Assembly: GCF_000250735.1 (NCBI RefSeq)
Contig: NZ_AHZV01000095.1
Location: 1 to 49,137 of the forward strand
Direction of reading: 5' to 3'
Length of the DNA: 49,137 nt
Source: Anaerophaga thermohalophila str. Valhall
Lineage (GTDB): Bacteria > Bacteroidota > Bacteroidia > Bacteroidales > Marinilabiliaceae
The notes under the pieces: model-generated
Databases searched by the model: none
Told to the model about the DNA's origin: nothing
What the model saw: the letters and a program-made list of their open reading frames with translations, nothing else
Shown: piece after piece, positions 7,512-16,690 of the stretch
How positions within the stretch are numbered: the first letter of the stretch is position 1
Layout: each line of letters begins with the position of its first letter
Program-made: the position numbers and the translations under genes

Positions 7512-8723
7512 ATGAATAAAGTATCGCAAATTTTCATTTTTTTCTTATTGTTGAGCGGAACCATAAGCACATTTGCCCAGGATGAAAAAAAAGAAGAACA
7601 AAAACCTGAAGGATATAAATTTGAAACGATCATTGATCTGCCTGCCACAAGTGTCAAGGATCAGCACCGTTCAGGTACCTGCTGGAGTTTTTCAGGAGTA
7701 TCGTTCCTGGAATCTGAGATGATACGAATGGGCAAAGAACCGGTAGATTTTTCAGAAATGTTTATTGTCCGTCATTGTTACGCAGACAAAGCCGAAAAGT
7801 ATGTCAGACTTCACGGCCATTTAAATTTCGGCCCCGGCGGAGCATTTCATGATGTTTTGTATGTATTGAAAAACTATGGCGCGGTACCCGAAAATGTTTA
7901 CCCCGGACTCGACTATGGCACAGAGAAGCACGTGCACATGGAAATGGATGAAGTATTGAAAAATTATGTAGATGGTGTCATTGAAAACAAAAACCGTGAA
8001 CTAACTACTGCCTGGCACCAGGGCTTCGAAGGAATACTGGATGCCTATCTGGGTGAATTGCCTTCAACATTTGAATACAAAGGGAAAGAATATACCCCAG
8101 AGTCTTTTGCGAAAGAAGTGACCGGACTCAATCCGGACAACTATATCCAGGTTACCTCTTTTACTCATCATCCATTTTATGAGCCTTTCATCATTGAATT
8201 GCCCGACAACTGGCTTTGGGGCGAAGTTTACAATGTAACCCTGCAGGAGATGACGGACATCATCAACCACTCGCTCGAAGCGGGTTACACAGTAGGCTGG
8301 GCTACAGATGTCAGTGAAAAAGGATTTTCGCACAAAAACGGAGTTGCCGTTGTTCCGGCCGACAATATAGAAGAATTGAGTGACACCGAACGCTCACGCT
8401 GGGAAGAATTAACAGAAGAAGAACGCCAGAAACAGATGTATTCTTTCGAAGGGCCTGTCACCGAGAAAAAGATTACTCAGGAAATCCGCCAGGAAGGATT
8501 TGACGAATATACCACCACCGATGATCATGGCATGCACATAGTGGGTTTGGTGAAAGACCAGAACGGGACCACCTATTACAAAGTAAAAAATTCATGGAAT
8601 ACAGATAATAAATACAATGGTTATTTGTATGCCTCCGAAAGCTTTGTGAAACTAAAAACCATTTCACTCATGGTGAATAAAGAAGCACTACCCAAAAGCA
8701 TAAGCAAAAAACTGGGACTCTAA
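7512..8723 (+). CDS. Secreted C1-family cysteine peptidase (PepC/bleomycin-hydrolase type)
   Basis: A 403-residue papain-fold peptidase with a signal peptide (hydrophobic residues 5-20, ending ...ISTFAQ). The oxyanion Gln and nucleophile lie in KDQHRSGTCWSFSG (Gln51, Cys57), the general-base His in DDHGMHIVGL (His342) and the Asn in KVKNSWNTD (Asn360). The long insert between Cys and His and the overall length match the bleomycin hydrolase/aminopeptidase C branch (MEROPS C1B), not short papains. In Bacteroidota such enzymes act in the periplasm or at the surface on peptides. It stands alone, flanked by gene-free DNA. Confidence 0.9.
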   Translation: MNKVSQIFIFFLLLSGTISTFAQDEKKEEQKPEGYKFETIIDLPATSVKDQHRSGTCWSFSGVSFLESEMIRMGKEPVDFSEMFIVRHCYADKAEKYVRLHGHLNFGPGGAFHDVLYVLKNYGAVPENVYPGLDYGTEKHVHMEMDEVLKNYVDGVIENKNRELTTAWHQGFEGILDAYLGELPSTFEYKGKEYTPESFAKEVTGLNPDNYIQVTSFTHHPFYEPFIIELPDNWLWGEVYNVTLQEMTDIINHSLEAGYTVGWATDVSEKGFSHKNGVAVVPADNIEELSDTERSRWEELTEEERQKQMYSFEGPVTEKKITQEIRQEGFDEYTTTDDHGMHIVGLVKDQNGTTYYKVKNSWNTDNKYNGYLYASESFVKLKTISLMVNKEALPKSISKKLGL

Positions 8724-9076
8724 TCGTTTAATTCCAACAAAAAATTGAAAAACAATAACTTATACACAAGGAAAGCCAATAACTCAATTTAAAAAGCTAA
8801 AATTGTGCCAAAACATGTTAAACTTGAAATATTTTTTACCAACAACTGAAACTTTTACACAAACCACACGTTAGAAAGGGTAGAGTTTTCTTCATAAGTA
8901 AGGGTTTAGGTTAGGTAAATTGACAAAAAGAAAGAGATAAAAGTTTCTCTAAGTCAGAGTTTTCTCATCGATGAAGAAAAAATAAAAAATTTTTATCTCT
9001 TTCTTTAAACCTTTGGACAAACAAACTGTTTAAGATTATAGATTTTCATAATTTTGGGTTAGGGTTAAGGTTAGAG

Positions 9077-9116
9077 ACGGAAGTTATCAAACGAGATAAC
9101 TTCCGTTTCTGTTTTT
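9077..9116. terminator. Hairpin with T-rich tail
   Basis: ACGGAAGTTATC (9077-9088) pairs perfectly with GATAACTTCCGT (9095-9106), with a 6-base loop, followed by TTCTGTTTTT. It lies 350 bases after the C1 peptidase and may be its terminator, or part of a repeat. Confidence 0.5.
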
Positions 9117-9775
9117 ATAACGATCCTTACCTCATACAAGTGTGTTTTTTTGCAAAATATTTTCTAATGTTATCTGAAAATGGCTACGCCATTTCTTGTT
9201 TGGTGTCAGCTAATTGCAGGAATTAGGCGAATTTAAAAGCTGTTTTTACAGCTTTTCTTATATAAAGCACCCGTATTAAAAAGAGGGTGTCTATGATGTA
9301 ATTCTTTGGAAAAACTGAATTCAATACTTACTGTCAAGAGTATTATTTTTCAATTAGTTACACAGAGTGCACTGAGCACATCACAGAGATTCACAGAGAA
9401 TAATGGACTTTTTTGATCACCTTTTTCTTAAGCGGCGCAGCCGCTTCAAAAGTGGGTGACTAAAAAGACTAATTTTTGCTCTTTGAGACTCTGTGTGCCA
9501 ACTGCGTGGAACTCTGTGAAATAATGAATTACACAGAGTTTTTAGACACCCCCAATCATTCGCGTAAATTTGCGAAATTGACAACATCATAATTGATTTT
9601 TTAAACAGCTATCGAACGCTTTCCGGTCGTTTCATGGACATCCAAAAATAATGGCGTAACAATCAACTAATCAGACTAATTGTGATTTGATTTTTTATAA
9701 CTTGTTGGTACTGGCCTGTCCGGGTTAGGTTCTGACAATTCGTTGATTTGATATTTTTGAAAACTTTATCATATA

Positions 9776-9810
9776 TTTGTTGCAACATATAATGTTTTTA
9801 CATATATTTG
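9776..9810 (+). promoter_or_regulatory. Candidate Bacteroidota promoter
   Basis: TTTG (9776-9779) and TATATTTG (9803-9810) fit the -33 TTTG / -7 TAnnTTTG pattern of the Bacteroidota primary sigma factor, but the 23-base gap is slightly long. It lies 26 bases before the thioredoxin-like gene. Confidence 0.35.
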
Positions 9811-9835
9811 TGGCAGAATTATAAATTAAGTGTGT

Positions 9836-10114
9836 ATGAATAACAAAAGCACTGTTACCATAGAAATGTTTTATACGCTTACTTGTCCAAATTGCAAAAT
9901 ATTGAAAAGAATGTTGGATGAAGTACTGCCCCAATATGGTGACAAGTTTCAATTAAGAAGAAGCCTTGCCAATTCGCCCATGGGAATGGTTAGAACAATG
10001 AGATTAGGAATTCATTCAGTTCCGACCCTTCTCATTAATAATAAAATAATTTTTCGAAGTGTCCCCAAAAAGGAAGAATTAATTAATACCTTGAATAGTT
10101 TTATAAATCATTAA
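9836..10114 (+). CDS. Thioredoxin-fold protein with CPNC motif
   Basis: A 92-residue thioredoxin-like protein. The redox motif is TCPNCK (Cys17, Cys20) after the strand VTIEMFYT, and the cis-Pro loop is SVPTLLINNK. The frame opens at GTG 9830, but ATG 9836 is the better start because the first strand then begins at the usual distance. It lacks a signal peptide and probably acts in the cytoplasm as a small disulfide reductase or glutaredoxin-like carrier. It heads a run of same-strand genes (small membrane protein, FMN reductase) spaced by 11-13 bases, so the three are likely an operon with a redox role. Confidence 0.75.
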   Translation: MNNKSTVTIEMFYTLTCPNCKILKRMLDEVLPQYGDKFQLRRSLANSPMGMVRTMRLGIHSVPTLLINNKIIFRSVPKKEELINTLNSFINH

Positions 10115-10125
10115 ATTTTAGAATT

Positions 10126-10359
10126 ATGGAAGAAAAGAAAAAACTAAGATGTCCGCTTGGCATTCCGGGTGGAATCATTGCTGCCTTAATTGGCTTAATT
10201 GGAGTTGTTGTTAATATCATAAACTTCAATTGGTTTGAGTTAATAACCTCATTTGCGCTCTTATTGTTAGCACTGCCATTTGTTCGGGTAACGATGATGG
10301 TTCACATGGCAAACGACAGGTTGGATGAATTAGAAAATAAATTAAAAACAAAGCAATAA
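10126..10359 (+). CDS. Small two-TM membrane protein, unknown
   Basis: A 77-residue protein with a charged start (MEEKKKLRCPLG), two hydrophobic helices (IIAALIGLIGVVVNII, LITSFALLLLALPFV) and a charged coiled tail (NDRLDELENKLKTKQ). No family was recognised. It lies 11 bases after the thioredoxin-like gene and 13 before the FMN reductase, so it is probably co-transcribed. Confidence 0.6.
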   Translation: MEEKKKLRCPLGIPGGIIAALIGLIGVVVNIINFNWFELITSFALLLLALPFVRVTMMVHMANDRLDELENKLKTKQ

Positions 10360-10372
10360 AGAAGATATAACA

Positions 10373-10930
10373 ATGCTAAAAACCGGAATTATCATAGGTA
10401 GCACCCGCCCGGGACGCAACGCTGAACAAGTTGCTAAATGGGTATATGATTTTGCATCAAAAAGAAATGATGCAGAATATGAATTAGTTGACCTTAAAGA
10501 CTACAATTTACCTTTGCTTGATGAAGCTTATCCGGCATCCTTTGGCCAATATTCGAATGAACATACAAAAGTCTGGGCAGAAAAAATTAAATCGCTCGAT
10601 GCTTTTATCTTTGTAAACGGAGAATATAACCACTCGATACCCGGTGCCCTGAAAAATGCATTGGACTATTTGTATGCCGAATGGAACAATAAAGCGGCCG
10701 GTTTTGTAACCTATGGTTCTGCAGGGGGTGCACGAGCTGTAGAGCAACTTCGGCTGGTTTTGAGTGAATTACAAGTCGCTCATGTTCGGGCTCAGGTATT
10801 GCTGTCGTTGTATACCGATTTCGAAAACTTTAGTGTTTTTAAACCAGCGCCATTACATGCTGACAACTTAAAAACAATGTTAGACCAATTGAACAGCTGG
10901 GGAAATGCTTTAAAAACACTAAGAGAATAA
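10373..10930 (+). CDS. NAD(P)H-dependent FMN reductase
   Basis: A 185-residue flavodoxin-fold reductase. The phosphate-binding loop for FMN is GSTRPGRNAEQ (residues 8-18), and the isoalloxazine-binding segment is GEYNHSIPGALKNALDYL, both classic for the YieF/ArsH/azoreductase-like FMN_red family, which make two-electron reductions of quinones, chromate or azo compounds. With the DoxX, MarR and dioxygenase-remnant sequences just downstream it forms a typical quinone/aromatic-stress gene set. The substrate is not known. Confidence 0.88.
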   Translation: MLKTGIIIGSTRPGRNAEQVAKWVYDFASKRNDAEYELVDLKDYNLPLLDEAYPASFGQYSNEHTKVWAEKIKSLDAFIFVNGEYNHSIPGALKNALDYLYAEWNNKAAGFVTYGSAGGARAVEQLRLVLSELQVAHVRAQVLLSLYTDFENFSVFKPAPLHADNLKTMLDQLNSWGNALKTLRE

Positions 10931-10948
10931 TTACAAATTTGTGGAAAA

Positions 10949-11092
10949 TTGGCTGTATATTTTATCCCTCACGGTGGTGGCCCTTGGCATGTGATGGACG
11001 ATGCTATGGGTGACCCCGTGGGATATGGAGGTTTAAGAACGTATCTTACGGAATTGGGGCAGAAGTATCGGCCGAAAATAATACGTAATTAA
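10949..11092 (+). pseudogene. N-terminal remnant of a class III extradiol dioxygenase (DODA-type)
   Basis: The frame from TTG 10949 reads 47 residues including VYFIPHGGGPWHVMDDAMG, then ...YLTELGQKYRPKIIRN and stop. The HGGGP segment (metal His) and the RPK end of the first domain match the start of DODA-type (LigB-like) aromatic ring-opening dioxygenases of about 260 residues. The rest of the protein, including the other metal ligands, is missing, so this is a truncated relic. Its place between the FMN reductase and DoxX suggests it was part of the same detoxification cluster. Confidence 0.6.
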
Positions 11093-11123
11093 ATGTCAAA
11101 TAATAATCTTAAATCTTGACGTG

Positions 11124-11480
11124 ATGACAACAGAAATTTCAAAAACAAGAAAAATAGCTGCATGGGTAATTGCAGGCTTATTAACAGCACAATATTTATA
11201 TAGTGCAAGTGGAAAATTATTCCTTCATCCCGAACAAATGGAACAAATGCACTTAGCCGATTGGCGGATTATTATTGCCCTTGGTGAAATTGCTTCTGCC
11301 TTATTGTACTTGTTTCCAAAAACAAATAATTTTGGAACTTTGCTATTGAGTTCTTACATGGGAGGCGCTATTATCATTCACATGACAGGTGGCATGAGCA
11401 TTGCATTGCCCGTGGTTGTTCTTCTTCTTGTCTGGGTAGGTTTCTATTTAAGAAATCCCGATTTTTTTAAATTAAAATAA
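11124..11480 (+). CDS. DoxX-family membrane protein
   Basis: A 118-residue four-helix membrane protein. Helix 1 (AAWVIAGLLTAQYLYSASGKL) carries the A-x-GK/F-type signature of the DoxX/SURF4 family, followed by QMEQMHLADWRIIIALGEIASALLYLF and two more helices. ATG 11124 is preferred over GTG 11121. It ends 2 bases before the MarR gene. DoxX-type proteins are often tied to oxidative or quinone stress, which fits the neighbours; no reaction is known. Confidence 0.75.
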   Translation: MTTEISKTRKIAAWVIAGLLTAQYLYSASGKLFLHPEQMEQMHLADWRIIIALGEIASALLYLFPKTNNFGTLLLSSYMGGAIIIHMTGGMSIALPVVVLLLVWVGFYLRNPDFFKLK

Positions 11481-11482
11481 AA

Positions 11483-11941
11483 ATGTCTATCGAAGAAGAA
11501 ATTAATGGAAAGTTTCGGAATGAATACCACAAGGGATTTATCAATTTGACCTATACGGTCAAATTGTTAAGTCATAAGTTTCATAAATCACTTAAAGCGC
11601 ACGGACTTACCGAACCGCAGTACAATGTTTTAAGAATACTTCGTGGTTTTCGTTCCCAGGCACCTCTTTCTATTGGTTTTATAAAACAGCGAATGCTTGA
11701 CAAAGATTCGGATGTAAGCCGAATTGTTGACAGACTTTTTGAAAAAGGATTACTGAGCCGGAAGGAAAATCCGGACGACAGGCGGCAAAAATCTGTCGAA
11801 ATTAACACAAAGGGCTTGGAATTACTGGATAAGATGTTCATTTGCGAACAGAAAGTAGATACTTTATTGAAAAATTTATCTATGGACGAAGTTAAACAAT
11901 TGAATTATTTGGTAGATAAAATAAGAGAGAATAAAGAATAA
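11483..11941 (+). CDS. MarR-family transcriptional regulator
   Basis: A 152-residue winged-helix dimeric regulator. The recognition region reads EPQYNVLRILRGF...LSIGFIKQRMLDKDSDVSRIVDRLFEKGLLSRKENPDDRRQKSVEINTKGLELL, with the DRR wing hallmark of MarR. Such repressors are released by phenolics, quinones or oxidants. It starts 2 bases after DoxX and is last in the redox cluster, so it probably controls that cluster. A strong hairpin terminator follows. Confidence 0.9.
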   Translation: MSIEEEINGKFRNEYHKGFINLTYTVKLLSHKFHKSLKAHGLTEPQYNVLRILRGFRSQAPLSIGFIKQRMLDKDSDVSRIVDRLFEKGLLSRKENPDDRRQKSVEINTKGLELLDKMFICEQKVDTLLKNLSMDEVKQLNYLVDKIRENKE

Positions 11942-11965
11942 TACACATGGTGGTAATATTTTAAA

Positions 11966-12160
11966 TTAAAGCACAGTTGGGCCCTGAAAAAAGGCAGTAG
12001 GATTTACCTGTTGCCTTTTTTGAAGCATAAATTTATCGAGTGCAGCTTCTTTTAATTCCTGTTTGGTACTGCCACTTCGATCATGATATTGTCCTTTGTA
12101 ATTTATAAGATAAGGATAAGCTATATGCTTCGTTAATTTCAATGAAGTTGCCCTTTGGGC
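11966..12160 (-). pseudogene. C-terminal remnant of an AlbA_2/Schlafen-type ATP-binding protein
   Basis: The minus strand reads 64 residues containing PYLINYKGQYHDRSGSTKQ then ELKEAALDKFMLQKR and stop. The 'G-x-YY-x-RSGS-T-x-QEL-x-x-AAL-x-x-F-L' pattern is typical of the AlbA_2 domain in putative transcriptional regulators common in Bacteroidota. There is no start, and an adjacent frame (FIVDVNLHKSPKG) suggests a further frameshift upstream. Only the tail of the domain is present, so this is a relic. Confidence 0.5.
11987..12021. terminator. Bidirectional hairpin terminator after MarR
   Basis: Left arm 11987-12001 (six A, then GGCAGTAGG) and right arm 12007-12021 (CCTGTTGCC, then six T) form a 15-bp stem with two G-T wobbles and a 5-base loop. 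It can act on both strands. The same bases are part of the minus-strand AlbA relic. Confidence 0.75.
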
Positions 12161-12266
12161 TTTTATGCAAGTTTACATCAACGATAAATTCCTTTCCTGG
12201 ACAGGCCAGAGCCAAAAATAACTAAAAAGCATCCTCTCCCATCAATAAACCATCAAGATAATATGA

Positions 12267-13025
12267 TTATTGTGCGGTCAGTCCACCATCAATAACCAAT
12301 TCAGAGCCTGTTATATAAGAAGATTCATCAGAGGCAAGAAATAAAACACCATACGCAATTTCTTCTAATTTGGCCCCTCTACCCATAGGTGTTGAAGAAA
12401 GTGAACCCTTTTTAAAATCATCGGAACCTTTCATCTGCGTCGTCATGGGAGTTTCAACATAGCCTGGATGAACGGAATTGACACGAATGTTATCCTTAGC
12501 TAATTCAACTGCTGCACCTTTTGTGTAGATTCTTGAACCACCTTTTGATGCCGTATAAGCCGTACCATTTCCTCCACCAATAATGCCCCCTACGGATGAA
12601 ATATTGATGATAGAACCTGCTCCTTCTTTTTTCATATAAGGGACAACGGTTTTAACCCCTATAAACTGACCTAAAAGATTAATCGAAAGTACTTTGTTGA
12701 ATTCTTCTACAGTTCTTTCTTCCAATGGTGCCATTATATTCCCAAGAACACCTGCATTATTAACCAGTATGTCAATTTTTCCAAAAGCTGTCTCTGCTTT
12801 TTGAGCTACTGTATTCCAACTGTCTTCCAAACTTACATCATGGACGACGTATTCCACAACACCACCATTAGCCTTTATTTCAGCGGCAACGGCTTTTAAT
12901 TTTTCTTCCTGTACATCAGTAATAATTACCTTTGCCCCTTCTTTGGCAAATAGTTTTGCTTCTGCAGCGCCCATACCACCAGCCGCACCGGTGATGATAG
13001 CGACTTTGTTTTCCAATCTGTTCAT
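12267..13025 (-). CDS. SDR-family oxidoreductase (classical)
   Basis: A 252-residue classical short-chain dehydrogenase. The cofactor loop is TGAAGGMG (12-19), an Asp after strand 2 (TDVQEEK) favours NAD(H), NNAG is at 89-92, and the catalytic Ser143/144, Tyr157 and Lys161 lie in YTASK. The C-terminal GSELVIDGG is the usual end motif. The frame opens earlier (13136), but the ATG at 13025 begins the conserved MNRLENKVAIITG, and the extra 37 residues are not SDR-like. It is divergent from the TetR gene with about 350 bases between them, so TetR may control it. The substrate is unknown. Confidence 0.88.
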   Translation of the reverse strand: MNRLENKVAIITGAAGGMGAAEAKLFAKEGAKVIITDVQEEKLKAVAAEIKANGGVVEYVVHDVSLEDSWNTVAQKAETAFGKIDILVNNAGVLGNIMAPLEERTVEEFNKVLSINLLGQFIGVKTVVPYMKKEGAGSIINISSVGGIIGGGNGTAYTASKGGSRIYTKGAAVELAKDNIRVNSVHPGYVETPMTTQMKGSDDFKKGSLSSTPMGRGAKLEEIAYGVLFLASDESSYITGSELVIDGGLTAQ

Positions 13026-13145
13026 TTTTATATATTTTAATTTACGTTTCATTTCAAATACAAACAAATTCCACTTAAAATATAACATTAAATCCGCAAA
13101 AAAGTTATTAACAATAGCAGCCAAAACATTGTGCATAAATATTTA

Positions 13146-13287
13146 TAAGCCCGGCCTAAAAAGTATTTTTGGTGCCAAATTCATTGTTGTTTTAAATTTC
13201 TTGAATCGTCATTCACAGCGGGTTAACTTTAGTACAAAAATTTAAACGCCTTGATTTTGACAAAAAGATGCTTCTTATAACGTACTC
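13146..13287. repeat. R3 MITE-like repeat, copy 2
   Basis: A reverse-complement, diverged copy of 4241-4381: CCGGCCTAAAAAGTAT at the left, inner TTTAGTACAAAAATTTAAA, and AAGATGCTTCTTATAACG at the right. It fills most of the gap between the SDR and TetR genes (13026-13373). Confidence 0.65.
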
Positions 13288-13336
13288 ACAGAATAAAAAA
13301 AATTAAAAAATTTTTTGAATTACTGAAAAATTTCCA

Positions 13337-13369
13337 TTTTTGTACTATAAAACAATTTTAGTACAAAAA
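13337..13369. promoter_or_regulatory. Candidate TetR operator
   Basis: A perfect 11-bp inverted repeat, TTTTTGTACTA (13337-13347) and TAGTACAAAAA (13359-13369), with an 11-base spacer, ends 4 bases before the tetR ATG at 13374. Position and symmetry fit autoregulation by a dimeric TetR repressor. Confidence 0.6.
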
Positions 13370-13373
13370 GAAT

Positions 13374-13955
13374 ATGAGCATAAATTCCACTAAAGATTCA
13401 ATATTAAGAGTTGCAAACCAACTGTTTAGCCGGTTCGGGTTTCACAAAACCTCAATGGACGAAATCGCAAAAGTTGCACGCAAAGCTAAAGGCTCACTAT
13501 ACTACCATTTTACGAGCAAAGAAGATTTATTTAAGGAGGTTGTTGCCAATGAAATGACCAGGTTAAAGAGTCAGTTGTCAACTATTGTCAGTAATCCTGA
13601 TCTAAAAGCATCGGATAAAATCAGAAAATACCTTGTTACACGGATGGAAATTTTAAATAGTGCAGCCAACTACCATGAAATGCTAAAAGCCGATTTTTTT
13701 GAGCACTTCCGCTTTATTGACGACCTTAGAACTGATTTGGATACGTGGGAAAAAGAAAATCTGAAAAAAATCATTCTTCAAGGTGTTCAGGCAGGCGAGA
13801 TTACCTTAGTCACTGAAATAGATGTTTTGCTGGATATGTTTTTAATGGTACTGAAAGGTCTTGAAATACCATTTTTTTTACAAAATAAATACGAGAAATT
13901 TTCACCTTACTTTGATAGGTTAATAAACATATTGAATAAAGGTTTTACCACATGA
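13374..13955 (+). CDS. TetR/AcrR-family transcriptional regulator
   Basis: A 193-residue repressor. The N-terminal helix-turn-helix is visible: RVANQLFSRFGFHKTSMDEIAKVARKAKGSLYYHFTSKEDLF (residues ~12-53), with the diagnostic YYHF. The C-terminal ligand domain is not recognisable. An inverted repeat sits just upstream of its start. It is divergent from an SDR gene and precedes the sphingolipid-type genes, so it could sense a lipid or hydrophobic compound; this is inference. The stop codon is almost on top of an R1 repeat. Confidence 0.92.
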   Translation: MSINSTKDSILRVANQLFSRFGFHKTSMDEIAKVARKAKGSLYYHFTSKEDLFKEVVANEMTRLKSQLSTIVSNPDLKASDKIRKYLVTRMEILNSAANYHEMLKADFFEHFRFIDDLRTDLDTWEKENLKKIILQGVQAGEITLVTEIDVLLDMFLMVLKGLEIPFFLQNKYEKFSPYFDRLINILNKGFTT

Positions 13956-13957
13956 TT

Positions 13958-14099
13958 GAGAGCAGTCTAAAAAGCCTTTTGACCCCTACCCCCCCTAAAG
14001 GGGACTTTTTCAAACTGCTGATTTTTAGCACTTCCCCTTTAGGGGTCAGGGGTAAAAATGTTAAAAATCAGCAGTTTGAAGGCTTTTTATACTACACTC
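13958..14099. repeat. R1 palindromic MITE-like repeat, copy 2
   Basis: A reverse-oriented copy of 4774-4915: GAGAGCAGTCTAAAAAGCC at left and GGCTTTTTATACTACACTC at right, with the same CTGCTGATTTTTA / TAAAAATCAGCAG arms and CCCCTAAAGGGG core. It separates tetR from the lipid cluster and may act as a terminator for tetR. Confidence 0.85.
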
Positions 14100-14133
14100 A
14101 TGATTTTTAAAACCAAAACTAACTATAACTAAT

Positions 14134-14820
14134 ATGACGAACAGTAAAAAACCCGAAGTAAGAATACAAACATCCATTTTAAACAGCCTGGAGAAGAAAG
14201 CGTTAGTTTGGATGGCACTAAGAATACCTCAAAAAATTAATTCAGACCATTTAACGGTAATAGGATTTATTGGTGCCTTAATTTCAAGTGCAGGTTATAT
14301 ACTTTCCAACCTGGAGAGCCATTTTCTTTGGTTAGCCTCTTTTGGCTTGTTAGTGAACTGGTATGGCGACAGCCTTGATGGAACACTGGCTCGTATAAGG
14401 AATGCTCAACGTCCGATATATGGATTTTTTATTGATCACACTATTGATGGCTTAACGATTTTCGTCATTTGTGTGGGTGCAGGGCTTTCTCCATACATAA
14501 ACTTTGCAGTAGCCATGCTTATTCTCGCAGGGTATTTGCTCTTATCAGTTTTAACATACATCAATACCTACCTTAAAGGGGAATTCAGGATCACTTACAG
14601 TAAACTAGGCCCCACTGAATTTCGTTTAATTGTTATCCTTATAAACACACTTTTTATATATTACCCGACAGGAAACCAGTATTTTGTACTTAGTGGTGTC
14701 GTTTTAAGTCTGTTTGATGTCATAGGAATTGTTATTGCTTTTATTCTTTTCATTATTTACCTGGTTAACTTTTTGATAGATAAGAATAAATACGCTAAAA
14801 TCGACCCTCTCAAATATTAA
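14134..14820 (+). CDS. CDP-alcohol phosphatidyltransferase family protein
   Basis: A 228-residue membrane enzyme that transfers a phospho-group from a CDP-alcohol to a second alcohol. The full family motif is present: D79-x2-D82-G-x2-A-R-x9-G-x3-D101-x3-D105 (in GDSLDGTLAR and GFFIDHTIDG). About six hydrophobic helices are seen. It stands 10 bases before the GtrA gene and is near serine palmitoyltransferase, so it could make a sphingolipid head group (for example a phospho-inositol or phospho-ethanolamine ceramide). The head group cannot be told from sequence; ordinary phospholipid synthesis is the alternative. Confidence 0.88.
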   Translation: MTNSKKPEVRIQTSILNSLEKKALVWMALRIPQKINSDHLTVIGFIGALISSAGYILSNLESHFLWLASFGLLVNWYGDSLDGTLARIRNAQRPIYGFFIDHTIDGLTIFVICVGAGLSPYINFAVAMLILAGYLLLSVLTYINTYLKGEFRITYSKLGPTEFRLIVILINTLFIYYPTGNQYFVLSGVVLSLFDVIGIVIAFILFIIYLVNFLIDKNKYAKIDPLKY

Positions 14821-14830
14821 AACAAAATTT

Positions 14831-16506
<1,676 letters not shown>

Positions 16507-16528
16507 TAATGCCAACAAAACTACAACT

Positions 16529-16560
16529 ATGAAACGAGCATGACGAAGATAGCCTTAATA
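16529..16560 (+). repeat. R2 5'-end fragment
   Basis: ATGAAACGAGCATGACGAAGAT matches the left end of R2 but stops after ~30 bases. It is followed by TTTTTAGATTTAAGATTTAAG, a flank also seen beside the R2 copies at ~42065 (reverse) and ~43230. Confidence 0.6.
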
Positions 16561-16590
16561 GATTATCAGATTTTTAGATTTAAGATTTAA

Positions 16591-16690
16591 GATGAAATGA
16601 ACATAGATAGGTTTTCCACAATAAGAATATGTATAAATCTTGCATGCGAGTTCCATCAGACCAATAACTTAGACTAATTATATACTGATG
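16591..16690 (+). repeat. R2 leader-type repeat ending in an SDR start codon
   Basis: A full copy: GATGAAATGAACATAGAT at left, then TTGCATGCGAGTTCCATCAG. CATCAG (16654-16659) pairs with CTGATG (16685-16690). The ATG at 16688-16690 is the start codon of the following SDR, so the start codon lies inside the terminal stem. The copy before pheT (41968-42064) is its closest relative. Confidence 0.8.

Larger units (their letters stand above)
8724..9829. other. 1.1-kb gene-free region rich in inverted repeats
   Basis: No ORF of note. It holds an inverted repeat AAAGAAAGAGATAAAA (8927-8942) / TTTTATCTCTTTCTTT (8991-9006); TTTAGGTTAGG-type short repeats; mini-palindromes AAATGGC-TAC-GCCATTT (9178-9194) and AAGCGGC-GCA-GCCGCTT (9430-9446); and an array of CACAGAG (9361, 9382 and on) facing CTCTGTG (9490, 9512), as in a degenerate long palindrome (about 9359-9540). 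Confidence 0.6.
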
